Numbered from the stretch's first letter, positions 23,344 through 34,742 are shown. The stretch is DNA of 64,000 nt from Panulirus ornatus (GCF_036320965.1 NC_092236.1:13662018-13726017), one strand, 5' to 3'. The notes: generated from the sequence alone by a model not told the origin. Translations and numbers: made by a program.

Positions 23344-23742
23344 ATCCCCCTACCTTGAACTTCAATCCTCCTCTCAGTGTATTACCACACCTTCTCAAGG
23401 GGGTTTAATCTTAAACCCTATTATCTCCTTTGTATCTTCCCCCTTCACACAGCCAACTGCGCGAGTCGTCACGATATTTGCAGGGTTTTTTTCCCTCGTC
23501 CACCGCACCACGTCCCAACCCCTAACCAAGTCCGGCGACACACTCAAGTGTAGGAGGCTTGTTATCAGTCGGGAGTGACGCGGTGGCAAGCAAGGCTCGG
23601 CTCGGCCTAGAGTCCATCTTCAAGGGCGCCACCAAGGACCACCGCCCTCCTCCGCTACATGATCCAAGCGTCTTACTTATTCATGGCTTAATTCAGAGGA
23701 GGTAACTTGTTGTTATTGTTGTTGTTGACCGAGATGTGTGTT

Positions 23743-23743
<1 letters not shown>

Positions 23744-23806
<63 letters not shown>
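23744..23806. repeat. (CT)n microsatellite
   Basis: A perfect CT run. The 400 bp between this and the previous array hold nothing recognisable. Confidence 0.95.
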
Positions 23807-23811
<5 letters not shown>

Positions 23812-24017
23812 GGTCATGGGAGCGACCTCCTTCATCTCGTCTGATGCTGACGGCACCTGCTCAGCAGTTACGTCAGTTCTTACGATTCTCTCGACTCAGG
23901 CGCTTGATTTAATCACCGATTAAACCTTCAGGGAATGAAGTCAAGTTCCCTGTAGTTCCATTGATGTGATCTTTGACTGAAATCATTACATACTTGCATC
24001 AACATCTACAAACCAAA

Positions 24018-24034
24018 ACACACACACACACACA

Positions 24035-24074
<40 letters not shown>
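24018..24074. repeat. (CA)n microsatellite
   Basis: A CA run with one ATAC interruption. Confidence 0.95.
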
Positions 24075-24077
<3 letters not shown>

Positions 24078-24189
24078 GAGTCTCCTTCCCAGAGTATATG
24101 GCTGCCTAGATTATAATAAATCAAGCAGAAACGTTATGTCTTTCAGCTCGTAGTACAGAGTACAAAAGAGAAAAAAATATTCACTCATT

Positions 24190-24600
24190 ACGAAGCCCTA
24201 TTCAAATCTCCTTTGCAATGTACAGTTCGGTTCTGGTTACCAAAACCTCACCTATTACGAATAAGAATCACAACAAATACAGAGAAGAGCGACGAAGCTA
24301 ATTCCGTCACTCGGAAATATATGGTGTGAAGGAGGATTCAGAGATCCACAAAAATGAATTACTCCAAGAAAGCGAGATACCGCGGAGAGACTATCTGAAG
24401 TTCCCAGAATAAATAATTTCAGCAACGTAATTTATGATAATTTCCTCAACTTGGATAACGATATAACGCTATGGAGTTAATGGGAAAGAGACGCAATACA
24501 ATGTGTACGCGGAATTTTTTCCTTTTTCAATCTCCAGAATTATACAACACTGGAATAAACTACCACACTAGCTAACAATGTCAGCTACAAATAAACACGT
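24190..24600 (+). pseudogene. CR1-like LINE reverse transcriptase C-terminal relic
   Basis: Translation in shifting frames gives CTVRFWLPK, then RINNFSNVIYDNFLNLDND, then RDAIQCVRGIFSFFNLQN and a W/E..L-type end. The order matches the end of CR1/Jockey-group reverse transcriptases, where a Q.WSP..K stretch is followed by NGF..VDY..FF.L and then R.NFFS.R....WN.LP. Stops and frameshifts occur throughout. It is non-functional and the family assignment is approximate. Confidence 0.55.
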
Positions 24601-24950
24601 CTGGTCGCGAAAAAGATGACAGTACGACACGTACACATTCTGACTTGTTTTGCTTCTTCGAAGTCTCCTCTCAAGAGTATTCGACTCCCTATGTTTTACA
24701 TTCATACTTACATTCCTCCACGTTCCCTGCTCGTCAGTATACGTTCTTCGTACTGTATGGCGCTCATTCATAGCTATCATCCTGCCAGCTGACGTGCCAA
24801 AGGGCGTGGTGTGTGGAGGGAACCTTCTGCTTTACTATCCTGTCTCCGCCTACACAGATTAGGAATTTATGATCTTCTAATCGTCCTCCACTGTGGACAA
24901 TCTCGTCACAGACCATCAGCTCTTCTGTTATCCGTCCCTGTCATTACTCA
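24600..24950. other. Unique-looking sequence, no gene recognised
   Basis: Nothing recognisable was seen. Confidence 0.45.
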
Positions 24951-24954
24951 TATA

Positions 24955-25016
<62 letters not shown>

Positions 25017-25020
25017 TGTA

Positions 25021-25119
<99 letters not shown>

Positions 25120-25155
25120 ATATATATACATACATATATACAGTGTATATATGTA
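24951..25155. repeat. Long interrupted (TA)n array
   Basis: TA runs are interrupted by GAATGTATATATG and by TATGTATG/CATACATA near the right end, where a short palindrome forms. Confidence 0.95.
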
Positions 25156-25734
25156 TAAAGATATTGAACCCGCTCGGCGGAATCTATTGGTTTAGTAAAC
25201 ATATATAGATAAAGAGAACCACATAACCGTGTATACCTCCATGTTACTCGGTTCCATATCTTGCCCAACAGCACGGAACTCCCGGAGTCTCAGACAATAT
25301 CGTGTTCATCACACTTACCGTGACGCTTCATACGGGGCCCGGCATCTTTGTGACTACACCCACAGCGGAGAGACTTCGTTTCGCCGTCGTACAATCTCAC
25401 ACTTACCTGCAAGATAAGGTAATGGAATGTTAGCAACAGTGTTCGAGGCAGTGTGAATGAGCATAAAACAAAAATAATGGTTATAGTAGAAAACGGAGGA
25501 TATCTTCATGAAGTAGACCAAGACAGTAATAGAATAGACTATGGTCGTGTTCTTTAATTATGGTCTGGGATGTCATCTAAGGTTACGTAGAGAATATAAG
25601 AGATTCGGTGATACAAGCTGCAGTTTATATAGAAGGAGACACATAATAGCAGACATATACATATGTGCACGAATATATTTCCGATACAAACACAAGGGGA
25701 CAATATGTACATAGTTTTGCACACAGGGACGACG
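25156..25734. other. Unique-looking sequence, no gene recognised
   Basis: Nothing recognisable was seen. Confidence 0.45.
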
Positions 25735-25900
25735 GCTGGGTTCGAATCCTTGCCGCCACAGTCTGTCCACAGCAAACCCAGCTGTTTATCCTCCCTTCAG
25801 AGCTGGTCGATAAATGGATATCTGGCTTAGTCTGGTATGTGCGTGTGCTTGTATAAAACTGAGAGTAATGGTATGGTACACGTACACACACACACACACA

Positions 25901-25979
<79 letters not shown>

Positions 25980-26030
25980 AAGTTATGAGAGACGGGGCAA
26001 CACGAGTGTAAAGCCATAACACAAAACGTA
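25735..26030 (+). mobile_element. tRNA-derived SINE-like element split by (CA)n(TA)n
   Basis: It begins near a perfect box B, GGGTTCGAATCC; box A is not preserved. The body reads AACCCAGCTGTTTATCCTCC, then GAGCTGGTCGATAAATGGAT and TATCTGGCTTAG. It matches the element at 48.99-49.18 kb. After a (CA)n(TA)n block (about 25885-25978) the tail is AAGTTATGAGAGACGGGGCA followed by GTGTAAAGCCATAAC, like the tails at 2.04 and 34.26 kb. Confidence 0.65.
25885..25978. repeat. Compound (CA)n(TA)n microsatellite
   Basis: CA then TA, internal to the SINE-like element. Confidence 0.95.
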
Positions 26031-26053
26031 ATATAAAAAAAGGAGTTTTACCC

Positions 26054-26106
26054 ACACACACACACACACCCACACACACACTTACACACACACACACACG
26101 CACACA
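26054..26106. repeat. (CA)n microsatellite
   Basis: An imperfect CA run. Confidence 0.95.
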
Positions 26107-26263
26107 TGCTGGTAGACCCCCGACATGTTAAACAGGAGAGCAACGACCAATCACAGGTTCCCCCGGGGCACCAAGGATGCCCCCAGGACGCAAGCATGGG
26201 AAGACCCACACCTGACACAACCAATACATTTTCCGGACAAAGGAGGAACGTCATCTCAGATAC

Positions 26264-26380
26264 GTTCCTCTCACTCACCAGCTTCGGCAGGTGGTGCACG
26301 TACATTCCTCTCACTCACCAGCTTCGGCAGGTGGTGCACGTACATTCCTCTCAATCACCAGCTAATGCAGCTGGTGCATG
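26264..26380. repeat. 40-bp tandem repeat, about 3 copies
   Basis: The unit is CATTCCTCTCACTCACCAGC plus TTCGGCAGGTGGTGCACGTA. The last copy is diverged. Confidence 0.9.
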
Positions 26381-26525
26381 ACAGAGGCTCATTACTCTTT
26401 TTTTTTTTCTTTCAAATGAAGTTCCTTTCTTTCTTTCTTTTTCGCATATGTCTCATCTCAAGTGTGTTTCACATGTTCCGAGGCCACTCAACTCAGTCTC
26501 GGACCTTCAGATCACCAGACGGACT

Positions 26526-26527
<2 letters not shown>

Positions 26528-26604
<77 letters not shown>
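26528..26604. repeat. (CT)n microsatellite
   Basis: A perfect CT run. Confidence 0.95.
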
Positions 26605-26608
<4 letters not shown>

Positions 26609-27546
26609 AAAGCACCCTTCTCAAAACACGCATATCAGAATGAACTTCCCCATGTCTTCTATCACTGTCCCCCGCCACACTAACAATGCTCGAAATCATT
26701 GCCCCACAATTCTCCCCTGAGTTACACCCTCCTGGTCCCCACCTTTCATGTCTTAATTCCTCCGTCTTCAAGATGCGTATGTGTGCTCATGTATCCGAAT
26801 ACACGAATCCTGCACCAACCCCCTCATCTAACACTGGCTTCCATCACCATCAATCCAGTCCCGTTCGCACACACATCCTGATATCCTTGCACAGTCCCCA
26901 CGTTCCTTTTGTCTAGTCACCCATTACGACTGTGATCGTTTGCATACAGTAACATCCCAAACTCTCATTCCCTTCCGTTTTCTTTCCCTCAAATCGTATC
27001 CCTTTACTTGTGTGACCAGCCACGACCTCCAGTTGCCTCTATGTGAACATTAAGCAATCAGGCGGAGGCAAGGCTCCCCCACCTCATCTAAACTTCTGCC
27101 ACAGACCACTCACTTATTCCCCTACTGGGTGGACCAGAAATGTCCTCTTCTTTTATACAAGCCCCTGATCCCCCTCCAATACGTATTGTTTTTTGCCTCA
27201 CGCTTTCCACAGCATATTCTTGTTGCTTCCGTCGCCTGCTCTCTCCAGTTTTATGGCTACACTGTTTTCCTATCTTATCTACGCTGCACATGGCAACTGA
27301 CTGATGCACACAGTCCACTGCAGTCATCGTTCCCTCGGCTTCTTGTAATGACCCTAGATTCTTTCCATCGCCTCGCTGCTGTATATCTTGACTCCTACAG
27401 CTAACTGACTGATCCCCTGTCTCATTTCCTTTCTAAATCCTTTCCCCCCATTTCTTTTTACGAGGACTAGGTCACTGAACTCTTAAGGTTCAGCGGGGAT
27501 ATTGTCCTCAATCCAAACACTAATACGAACAAACTGAAAGTTCTTA

Positions 27547-27680
27547 TATACCAACACAATCCCTGCGCCTCCCCCCCGCCTCAACACCCCTTCGGTTAAT
27601 CTAGTTTCCTTTGGTATACCAACACAACCCCTGCACCTTCCCCTGCCTCAACGCCCCTCCGGTAACTCTGTTTCCTTTGG
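27547..27680. repeat. Tandem duplication, 67-bp unit
   Basis: Two diverged copies of TATACCAACACAA.CCCTGC ... CGGTAA.CT.GTTTCCTTTGG. Confidence 0.85.
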
Positions 27681-27779
27681 TTGCCTTACCACATCATACT
27701 GCTTCATTAATACTGTGTTATCTCTCTACACCCACTATGCCTGGGGTCATTCCCTCTACTAGACCCCCTAATGTGCTTC

Positions 27780-27960
27780 CCTCTAGACCCTATGTTCATA
27801 GTTTAGTTTCCCCTGCGTCTCTGACAGTTAATAGCTCTTCAAAGACTTCCCTCCATTTCCTGCTCATGTCATTCGCTTCGACAGCTGTCTATCGTCCCCA
27901 TTTTCTGTCTTCTCCTCCCCCTGCTACACAGAGCCCCTCTCATTCCTTTAATACTGCTCC
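27780..27960 (-). pseudogene. Possible RTE-type LINE relic (pre-RT region)
   Basis: The minus-strand peptide NDMSRKWREVFEELLTVRD resembles the RWKEYFEELLN stretch that precedes the reverse transcriptase core in RTE-type LINEs. Stops lie on both sides. The match is short, so this is tentative. Confidence 0.35.
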
Positions 27961-28745
27961 AGTATATCCCATCATTATCACTGTACAGCATACTTGCCAT
28001 TTTCAAGCCATCAACTACCCCTCTTAGGCTTCTTCTTTCAATCATTCCCTGCTCATTTCTTACTTTATTTGTCGGTTATTGTCTATACTTGCGTCATTAT
28101 CTGATTTCTTCACTTACCCTTCTTTTCTACATTGATCATCCTTATGCCTCAACGTCTCTCTGAGTTTATCTTTTCCTTTCATCATTCCATTATGTCTCTC
28201 TTCTTCTTCTCACTCAGCTACCTCATCAGCCCAACCACAGTCCACACTTTTTCCCCCCCTCCTTCTTTTTCCAAAACACACACTCTAAATCCTTCACCCC
28301 ACCTCATTGACTCTCCTCATAACCTTCACTCGAGACGATCCCTCACACGTTAACACTGGATGTATCTCTCTCTCCCTCATCTCAACGTTCATCTCCTCAT
28401 CTCTTACATGTAATTGCGCCTCTCACTGTGTCTAGGTCGATTCAGAGGCGGCACCAGTCTCCCTCTCCTATACCAAGAGAGGGATGTCACAGTCTCACTA
28501 CCGTTTGACTCCAGTGTCTTTCACTGTTCTCTCATCCTGGCGGACAGTGAGCATACATAATGCCACCGGAGCTCAACTACACAATCATCTCGCGCGATTG
28601 ATGAATGGAAAATATTATCACCGGCAGACTAATCGTGTTCGATGATTAGATTAGAATATATGAAGCGATTCTCTGACCTTAATTCCGTCCACTCATTCAT
28701 CTCCCACTCTGCCAGCACTGTTGTCGTCATTGCTCCCAGTCAAAA

Positions 28746-28748
<3 letters not shown>

Positions 28749-28822
<74 letters not shown>
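28749..28822. repeat. (CT)n microsatellite
   Basis: A perfect CT run. Confidence 0.95.
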
Positions 28823-28824
<2 letters not shown>

Positions 28825-28907
28825 CTTAGTTAAGCCAGTCCTAACTCGCTCCATCCTCACTAAAGAACCCCTGTGACCAAGCTATGATGAACTACACCCG
28901 CTCTCCA

Positions 28908-28912
<5 letters not shown>

Positions 28913-28976
<64 letters not shown>
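28913..28976. repeat. (CT)n microsatellite
   Basis: A perfect CT run. Confidence 0.95.
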
Positions 28977-28978
<2 letters not shown>

Positions 28979-29400
28979 GACTCAGATATTAAACACGTAT
29001 TTCACACTGAATTACACGAGAGGGAAATCCAGCCAGGTGGAAAAAAAAAAGAGGTCTTTTGTGAAGTTTCTTTTTCCCCGGTATTGATCGCCTGACATCC
29101 TCGTATTTCTCTGTTATTAAACAGTTGTCTCTTCTCCGTTTACCGTGTGGAATGCGTCCGTCATCCGCATCTAAACTGCGCCCATAAACTGCTCCAACGA
29201 CCTGTATCTAAACTCAGCCATGCTACACAGCGAGGCATTAAACTGTTTAGTTCTACGAGACGGACAGACGTCAATATTCAAAGCTGCTGAGCTGTATCGT
29301 GCTTATCTTTGAGAGAGGTGTAGGCTTCCTTCGCACGGCTAAAGCTTTCTGAGGAAGACAAAAAGCTTTCCCAACAAGCTCTGACAGTGAGGCTAGAAGT
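28977..29400. other. Unique-looking sequence, no gene recognised
   Basis: Nothing recognisable was seen. Confidence 0.45.
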
Positions 29401-29770
29401 TCTCCTGGTAAGGTCAAAGCTTCTTTCTTAAGCTCAAAACTTGCTTCATGAGGTCAAAGTTTCTTTTTTAAGCTCAAAACTTTCTTCATGAAGTCAAAGT
29501 TTACCCCCCGTAAGTTCAAAAAGCTTCTTAGTAAGGCCAAAGGTTCACCTGTGAGGTCAACGTTTTCCCTGCAAGGTCAAAACTTGTCCGTTAGGATGAA
29601 AGGTTCCTTCCCTGAGGTCACAAATTGACCTTGTGAGGTCAAAGCTTCCCTCATGAGGTCAAGCATTCTCCCATGATGTCAAAGCTTATTCTATAAGGTG
29701 GAAACTTTTTCGTGTGGTTAAAGCTTCCGCTACGAGGTCAAAGCTTTTCGTATAAGGTCAAAGCTTCACT
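29400..29770. repeat. Degenerate repeat rich in AGGTCAAAG
   Basis: Loose units of about 20 bp built on (A/G)AGGTCAAAGCTTC. About nine AGGTCA hexamers, all on the plus strand, are interleaved with variants (AAGTCA, AGCTCA, AGGCCA). AGGTCA is the classic nuclear-receptor half-site; a role here is unproven. Confidence 0.75.
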
Positions 29771-29807
29771 TTGGTGTTTCCGTGGGTGGCAGCGAGCGAA
29801 TTAACAA

Positions 29808-30125
29808 TATGACGTCAGGTGACATTAATCATCATTATATATGACGTCAGGTGATATCAATTATCATCAAGTATGACGTCAGGTGACATTAATTATAATT
29901 ATATATGATGTCAGGTGACATCAATCATCATCATATATGACGTCAGGTGACATTAATTATCATTATATATGACGTCAGGTGATATCAATTATCATTATAT
30001 ATGAAGTCAGGTGACATTAATTATCATTATATATGACGTCAGGTGATATCAATTATCATTATATATGAAGTCAGGTGACATTAATTATCATTATATATGA
30101 CGTCAGGTGACGTTAATTATCATAA
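29808..30125. repeat. 32-bp minisatellite carrying TGACGTCA, 10 copies
   Basis: Units start at 29811 and every 32 bp thereafter. Seven of ten keep the palindrome TGACGTCA (29810, 29842, 29874, 29938, 29970, 30034, 30098) and the others read GATGTC or GAAGTC. The spacer alternates CATTAATTATCATTATATA and ATATCAATTATCAT, suggesting a 64-bp two-unit period in the right half. Confidence 0.95.
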
Positions 30126-30285
30126 CATATTTCGTGATTATCATTTCTCATATTCCAGCGATAACATGGCGCTTCTAATTGTACCTTTGTAATTGAAGTC
30201 ATACACCTTCTCTGTCTCTCTCACAGACATGCAGTATGTCACGTAGCGTATCCACAAAAACAAACAAACAAACAAACAAATAAAC

Positions 30286-30286
30286 T

Positions 30287-30335
<49 letters not shown>

Positions 30336-30355
30336 CACACACACACACACACACA
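30286..30355. repeat. (CA)n microsatellite
   Basis: A CA run with one AAC interruption, preceded by (AAAC)n. Confidence 0.95.
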
Positions 30356-30599
30356 AGCACATATACAAAACCCCGCTCACACATACTGACACACATATAT
30401 AGATACAATCACATACATTCAGACAAATACATACTGAACCCTATGCACATATTCATTCAAATAAAGACAGGAACGGGCTTACATATATACACTCACACTT
30501 ACATACACATATGGAGTGAAATGTTATTTCCTCAAGAATTCTAATGAACTGAAATAGACATACAATGATAACACGGAGACAATCAACAAAGGTACATGA

Positions 30600-31310
30600 A
30601 GCAGAAATGACCCTATTTTTCAAAGGTGGTAAAGAAGTCAACAATGTGCTTTCAGTTACAAGCAGGCAAAGACTGGAGGAAAGTAGATTAGCATGGAGAC
30701 CAAGTTGCCGAGACACAAGTTCTCCCAGTGTATACTGGAGAGCTTCTGGAGAGCTTCCTATGTTCACTGAACACACTAAGGTCGGAGGAGCCAATACGCC
30801 ATCATAATTAGAGCTTACCTTCGCATGTACCAGCACGGAAACAGAATATCGTATGTGATACACCAAGTGGAGGAAGGGATCACGCAATGCTTAAGTTTGG
30901 TTCAAGTACGGCTGATGTAAAGAGAACGGAGATGAAACGAGACTCAAGTGGGAAATATAATCGTGAAAACTACACAAGTACCAAGTCTTTGGAGAATAGT
31001 ACATGAGACAAGCTATCTGCTGGCAAATATTAGAATTGGATTCGGTTATATCGATAAGATAATATTAAGCAAGCTGTTCGAATCCTACATTAGGCCAGAA
31101 CTAGAATAGGCTACTAAAGTTTGGTCACCGTACTTTATCAAAAGACGCAAAAGAACTAAACAGAGTCCAGTGAAGGATAACAGAAATGAAACCATAATGA
31201 AGAAAGATGAATAACATGAAAAAGTTAAAGGTTTTTTCGTTTGTTCATTATGGAAGAGAGACACGAAACCTGTAACCTGATCACAAACTTTGTTTTTATA
31301 CAGAAAGAGT
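30600..31310 (+). pseudogene. CR1-like LINE reverse transcriptase relic
   Basis: The start reads TLFFKGGKEVNNVLSVTS, aligning with the IFKGG......RPVSLTS stretch that opens CR1/Jockey-group reverse transcriptases. About 450 bp on, IILSKLFESYIRPELE, a stop, then ATKVWSPYFIKRRKR match the LY.S.IRPHLEYA.QVWSP..K region near the C-terminus, where the Tyr codon after LE is a stop. The catalytic core between them is deleted: no FADD-like motif is seen. It is non-functional. It was not found as one open frame, only by piecing frames together. Confidence 0.65.
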
Positions 31311-32877
31311 CATCTTAGCACTATCATCATATCTTCTTCATACCATCTGTACCTTTTCCGCCAATTGAAATTACTAGGCGTCCCACTAGCTGAGCTCAAG
31401 AAAGTCTTTCCCATCTTCATTCTATCTAAGCTTACCCCACGCCTCCTAAGCCTGGTCCTTCTGCCTCAATAGTACACAGAAGGACCAGCTGAAGTGTGTG
31501 CAGAAAAGGGGAAAAGCAGAATCATCCTGGCCCCTTCATAACTCACGTACCGAGAGGCCCTCATCTCGCTGGACCTGCACACCCTCTTCGACCAACACCA
31601 GCAACTCGCACGGCAGTTTCGCAATGAAATGCTGACACACCCCCGTCACATACCTCCTCCACCTCCCCTCTACCACTGACCGCTGTTCGTCACCACAATC
31701 GATCTACTCCAGTCAGAGCCCGCAAGGACACACAGACATAACAAGTGCATGGCTATGCAAGTGAACACCTCAGTTTTCTCTTAGGTAAGCTATGTAGTAT
31801 GTCAACTACTGTATTACTGTACCTATTCATCACTTAAGTGTTCAAATAATGTATAAACGATATCAATTACTCTGTTAGCATCCCTCTTTATCTGCTATCC
31901 TGTCTGTCTAGATGTACCTCACCAACGTCCTTATCCAAAGTGTGGAAACATCCAACTCATCCTGATCTTAAGTAAGATAAGTTAACTCGTAACTATTATG
32001 GTCTCCCAGCTCTGTCATATCGATAATATCTCAACTGTATATTTGCATCCGAACGGCTGGCTTAATTCAATAAACCGTTATATATTTATTTGTTTATTCA
32101 TCTAATTTATTTACAGGTACACGCGTATATGCAGACACACATGCACACATCACTGTCAAAACACAAATATACATGGATACATATGTGCAAACGCATGCAT
32201 ATACAGCAAACAAACGACGCATGGATATAATGGTATACCACTAAAACATTTTCTTCTTTTCTTTATGTTGGAGGCTCCAGTTACAGACAAAAGTCCACAT
32301 CAAGGCCAGGCCTTAATCTAAATATGAATATGTTAATGAGGACACAAGGAAAAGTATTTACAAATTTAGGAGGAAGTGAAAAAAAACCTTTATTTCAAAA
32401 AGTGCCAGGTCGAGGTTAAAGGAAAGACATGACATTGTTGAAAGTTACAAAACTTCGAGGTGTATGAAAAGAAAAAGTTATCAAAACGGCCTATCCTTGA
32501 GTTGACAACAGCCACACACAGTACTCATGCTCTTATGTGACGCAGCAACTTGCACAGAGTATTCTGTAGTCTAGCTAGGTGGTAGGGGCACACAAGTAGC
32601 CAGCTCTCTTTGCAAAAAACCAAAGTAATAACTAAAGAAGTTGGGAAAGGGAACCAACATGGTGGCGTAGGGCAAGCGGGTCAAGTTTTGAGGTTAGTCT
32701 GGGAGAGCTGGTAAGTCGAGCCGCTTTAAGACTCCACTATGTCAAGCAAGATTGCAGAGCTAGAATGTACCCAGAAGTGAGAGCAGTACTCCCTACAAAG
32801 ACGGATCAATCCTTTGTATAAACGGAACAAATGTTCAGAAGAAAAGAAATCTCGACATCTAAACGGGATTCTCTCAG
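31311..32877. other. Unique-looking sequence, no gene recognised
   Basis: Little simple repeat. The stretch from about 32.26 to 32.88 kb, including GGAGGCTCCAGTTACAGAC, feels like a dispersed decapod repeat, but there is only one copy here, so I cannot support that from the window. Confidence 0.45.
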
Positions 32878-32883
32878 TTTATT
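32878..32883 (-). promoter_or_regulatory. Polyadenylation signal AATAAA
   Basis: A minus-strand AATAAA starting about 11 nt after the stop codon of the 302-codon frame. It is an exact canonical hexamer; the position implies a very short 3' UTR. Confidence 0.5.
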
Positions 32884-32893
32884 AGAAGCAGAC

Positions 32894-33802
32894 TTAGCTA
32901 TTGGCGTAACGTGGGGTGTCCACGATCATTGAGTCAGGAGCTGGAGTTCCAGATCCGTCAGAGGAGGGAGGACCAGGACCGTAGCGGCGGCAGTCTTGCC
33001 TAGAGTCTCCTGGACTACTCAAGGAGTTTCCTCCAGTGTCTCCAGGACCAGAAGTCTCCTCTAGAGTCTCCAAGACCTCAGCAGGAGTCCCCCGCCTGGA
33101 GTTTCCAGGACCGCAGATGCAGTCCCCCTTCTGGAGTTTCCAGGACCGCAGCAGGAGTCCCCCTTCTGGAGTTTCCAAGATCGCAACCGGAGTCCCCCGC
33201 CTGGAGTTTCCAGGACCGCAGAAGGAGTCCCCCTTCTGGAGTTTCCAGGACCGCAGAAGGAGTCCCCCTTCTGTGGTTTCCAGGACCGCAGCAGGAGTCC
33301 CCCTTCTGGAGTTTCCAAGACCGCAGCAGGAGTCCCCCTTCTGGGGTTTCCAGGACCTCAGCAGGAGTCCCCCACCTGGAGTTTCCAGGTCTGCATCTCG
33401 CGTCTTGCATGCATGGTAACACGGCAGGTGACACAGACAGGAATCATCCTCACCATCTTCAAACGTCACGGTGTGCCTTTGTCCCGCAACGGAGGACTGT
33501 GGTCCGCAAGAGCGGGCTGAGCCAACAAGACCAAAGATGGAGAGACGAAGGTAATCATCAACTGACACACTAGTCTGGGATTCATCCTGGGTCATCTTGG
33601 GCTTAGCTTTGGGCTTGCTTAGGGAGGAGGGGAGGGGATCATTCATTATCTCTACAAAATACAGTCCTACGAAGTACATCCACGACAAAATGAAGAGGCC
33701 AATAACATAATATAAAATTCGCTCTGGAATAAGAGGGAAAACAATATCATACATACTGTAATATGTATCAAAAAAAAAAAAAGTTTCCACGTTTTGTTGC
33801 AA
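32894..33802 (-). CDS. Candidate membrane protein exon with coding minisatellite
   Basis: A 302-codon frame and the best host-gene candidate here; no family is recognised. Residues about 29-52 (LYYVIGLFILSWMYFVGLYF) form one strongly hydrophobic segment. A Lys/Pro-rich stretch follows (about 60-70), then an acidic, Cys/His-containing part (FEDGEDDSCLCHLPCYHAC, about 115-133). Residues about 136-256 are a 35-residue repeat from a 35-bp DNA unit that runs through all three frames without stops. The tail is Ser/Gly/Pro-rich. AATAAA follows the stop directly. The exon may begin at a splice acceptor rather than at the first Met: minus-strand TTACAG after a T-run (exon from 33755) or TTATTCCAG (exon from 33723). 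A chance frame extended by the repeat is the main alternative, but about 180 codons lie outside the repeat. Confidence 0.45.
   Translation of the reverse strand: MQQNVETFFFFDTYYSMYDIVFPLIPERILYYVIGLFILSWMYFVGLYFVEIMNDPLPSSLSKPKAKPKMTQDESQTSVSVDDYLRLSIFGLVGSARSCGPQSSVAGQRHTVTFEDGEDDSCLCHLPCYHACKTRDADLETPGGGLLLRSWKPQKGDSCCGLGNSRRGTPAAVLETTEGGLLLRSWKLQKGDSFCGPGNSRRGTPVAILETPEGGLLLRSWKLQKGDCICGPGNSRRGTPAEVLETLEETSGPGDTGGNSLSSPGDSRQDCRRYGPGPPSSDGSGTPAPDSMIVDTPRYANS
33036..33395. repeat. 35-bp minisatellite, about 10 copies
   Basis: The unit is CTGGAGTTTCCAGGACCGCA plus GCAGGAGTCCCCCTT (repeats at 33096, 33131, 33166 and on). CTGGAGTTTCCAG is a near-palindrome. It lies within the candidate coding exon. 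Confidence 0.95.
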
Positions 33803-33845
33803 TTAATTCTGATTGAAAGTGATTAGCGAGAGACATCGACTGAGC

Positions 33846-33847
<2 letters not shown>

Positions 33848-33928
<81 letters not shown>
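33848..33928. repeat. (GA)n microsatellite
   Basis: A perfect GA run, about 50 bp upstream (minus strand) of the candidate exon. Confidence 0.95.
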
Positions 33929-33929
<1 letters not shown>

Positions 33930-34742
33930 ACTGCCCCCGCCGCTACACGCCCAAATTCCTTAAGTCCACTTTGGTATAATTTTCAATAGCTTATTCATGA
34001 CCTTGGCACACGATCGATGAAGCTGGCATTTGATTATTAAATTCCAGCTAAGACGGACTTCCTTGGGGGTCACATGACAAATTTCAGTCGACGGGGTTTT
34101 CGTGGGCGTGATGACTACATGACTGGCATACGGGCCGCACAGGCTGGCCAATGTAATTTCCTTTGGCGCTTTTAAGGTCGAGTTTGGTCTCGGACCAGGG
34201 TGTGCGTGCGCGCGGGGACGTGCGTGCTTGTGCGATTACTATTCATGATTACTATTGTGTGTTGCGGGGAGGTAGTTTTACATGCCCGTCTCATAACCTT
34301 GTATATATACATATGTAACATGTGTTTGGTTTTGTGTTCGCATACACACACACACACTCACACACCACAGCCAAGATCATCACCAATTTGTAATCTCGCA
34401 TCTGAACAGGAGGAGGAGAGAGAGAGAGCTGTGCACTTGTAGGGCTCCGTCTCTTGAACTATCCATACCATCAAGTTATATTTTGAAGGTTCCTTTGCCG
34501 CCGACATTCACATTCTCACTCTCCACTCTGTTCGAACCATCGGCCATCCATCCTTAAGCTATGATAGCAACTCTGGACATCCTTCCTAAAGAGGTCGCTG
34601 CGTAGCTTCCTGCCGTGGTGTTTGGTTACCATGGCACGGCATGTCTTGGTGGAACTGTTCCTTTCCGTCAATGCCCGATTGGTTTGAATAACTGAAGGCC
34701 GAACATAGTTCACAACCACACACCTCCCAACCCCTTCCTCCC

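Larger units (their letters stand above)
26605..28748. other. Pyrimidine-rich region, no intact gene
   Basis: Over 2 kb without a long microsatellite and rich in C and T on the plus strand. The plus-strand frames lack known motifs. A short minus-strand stretch looks LINE-derived (listed), so the region may be an old LINE copy, purine-rich on its coding strand. Confidence 0.45.
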
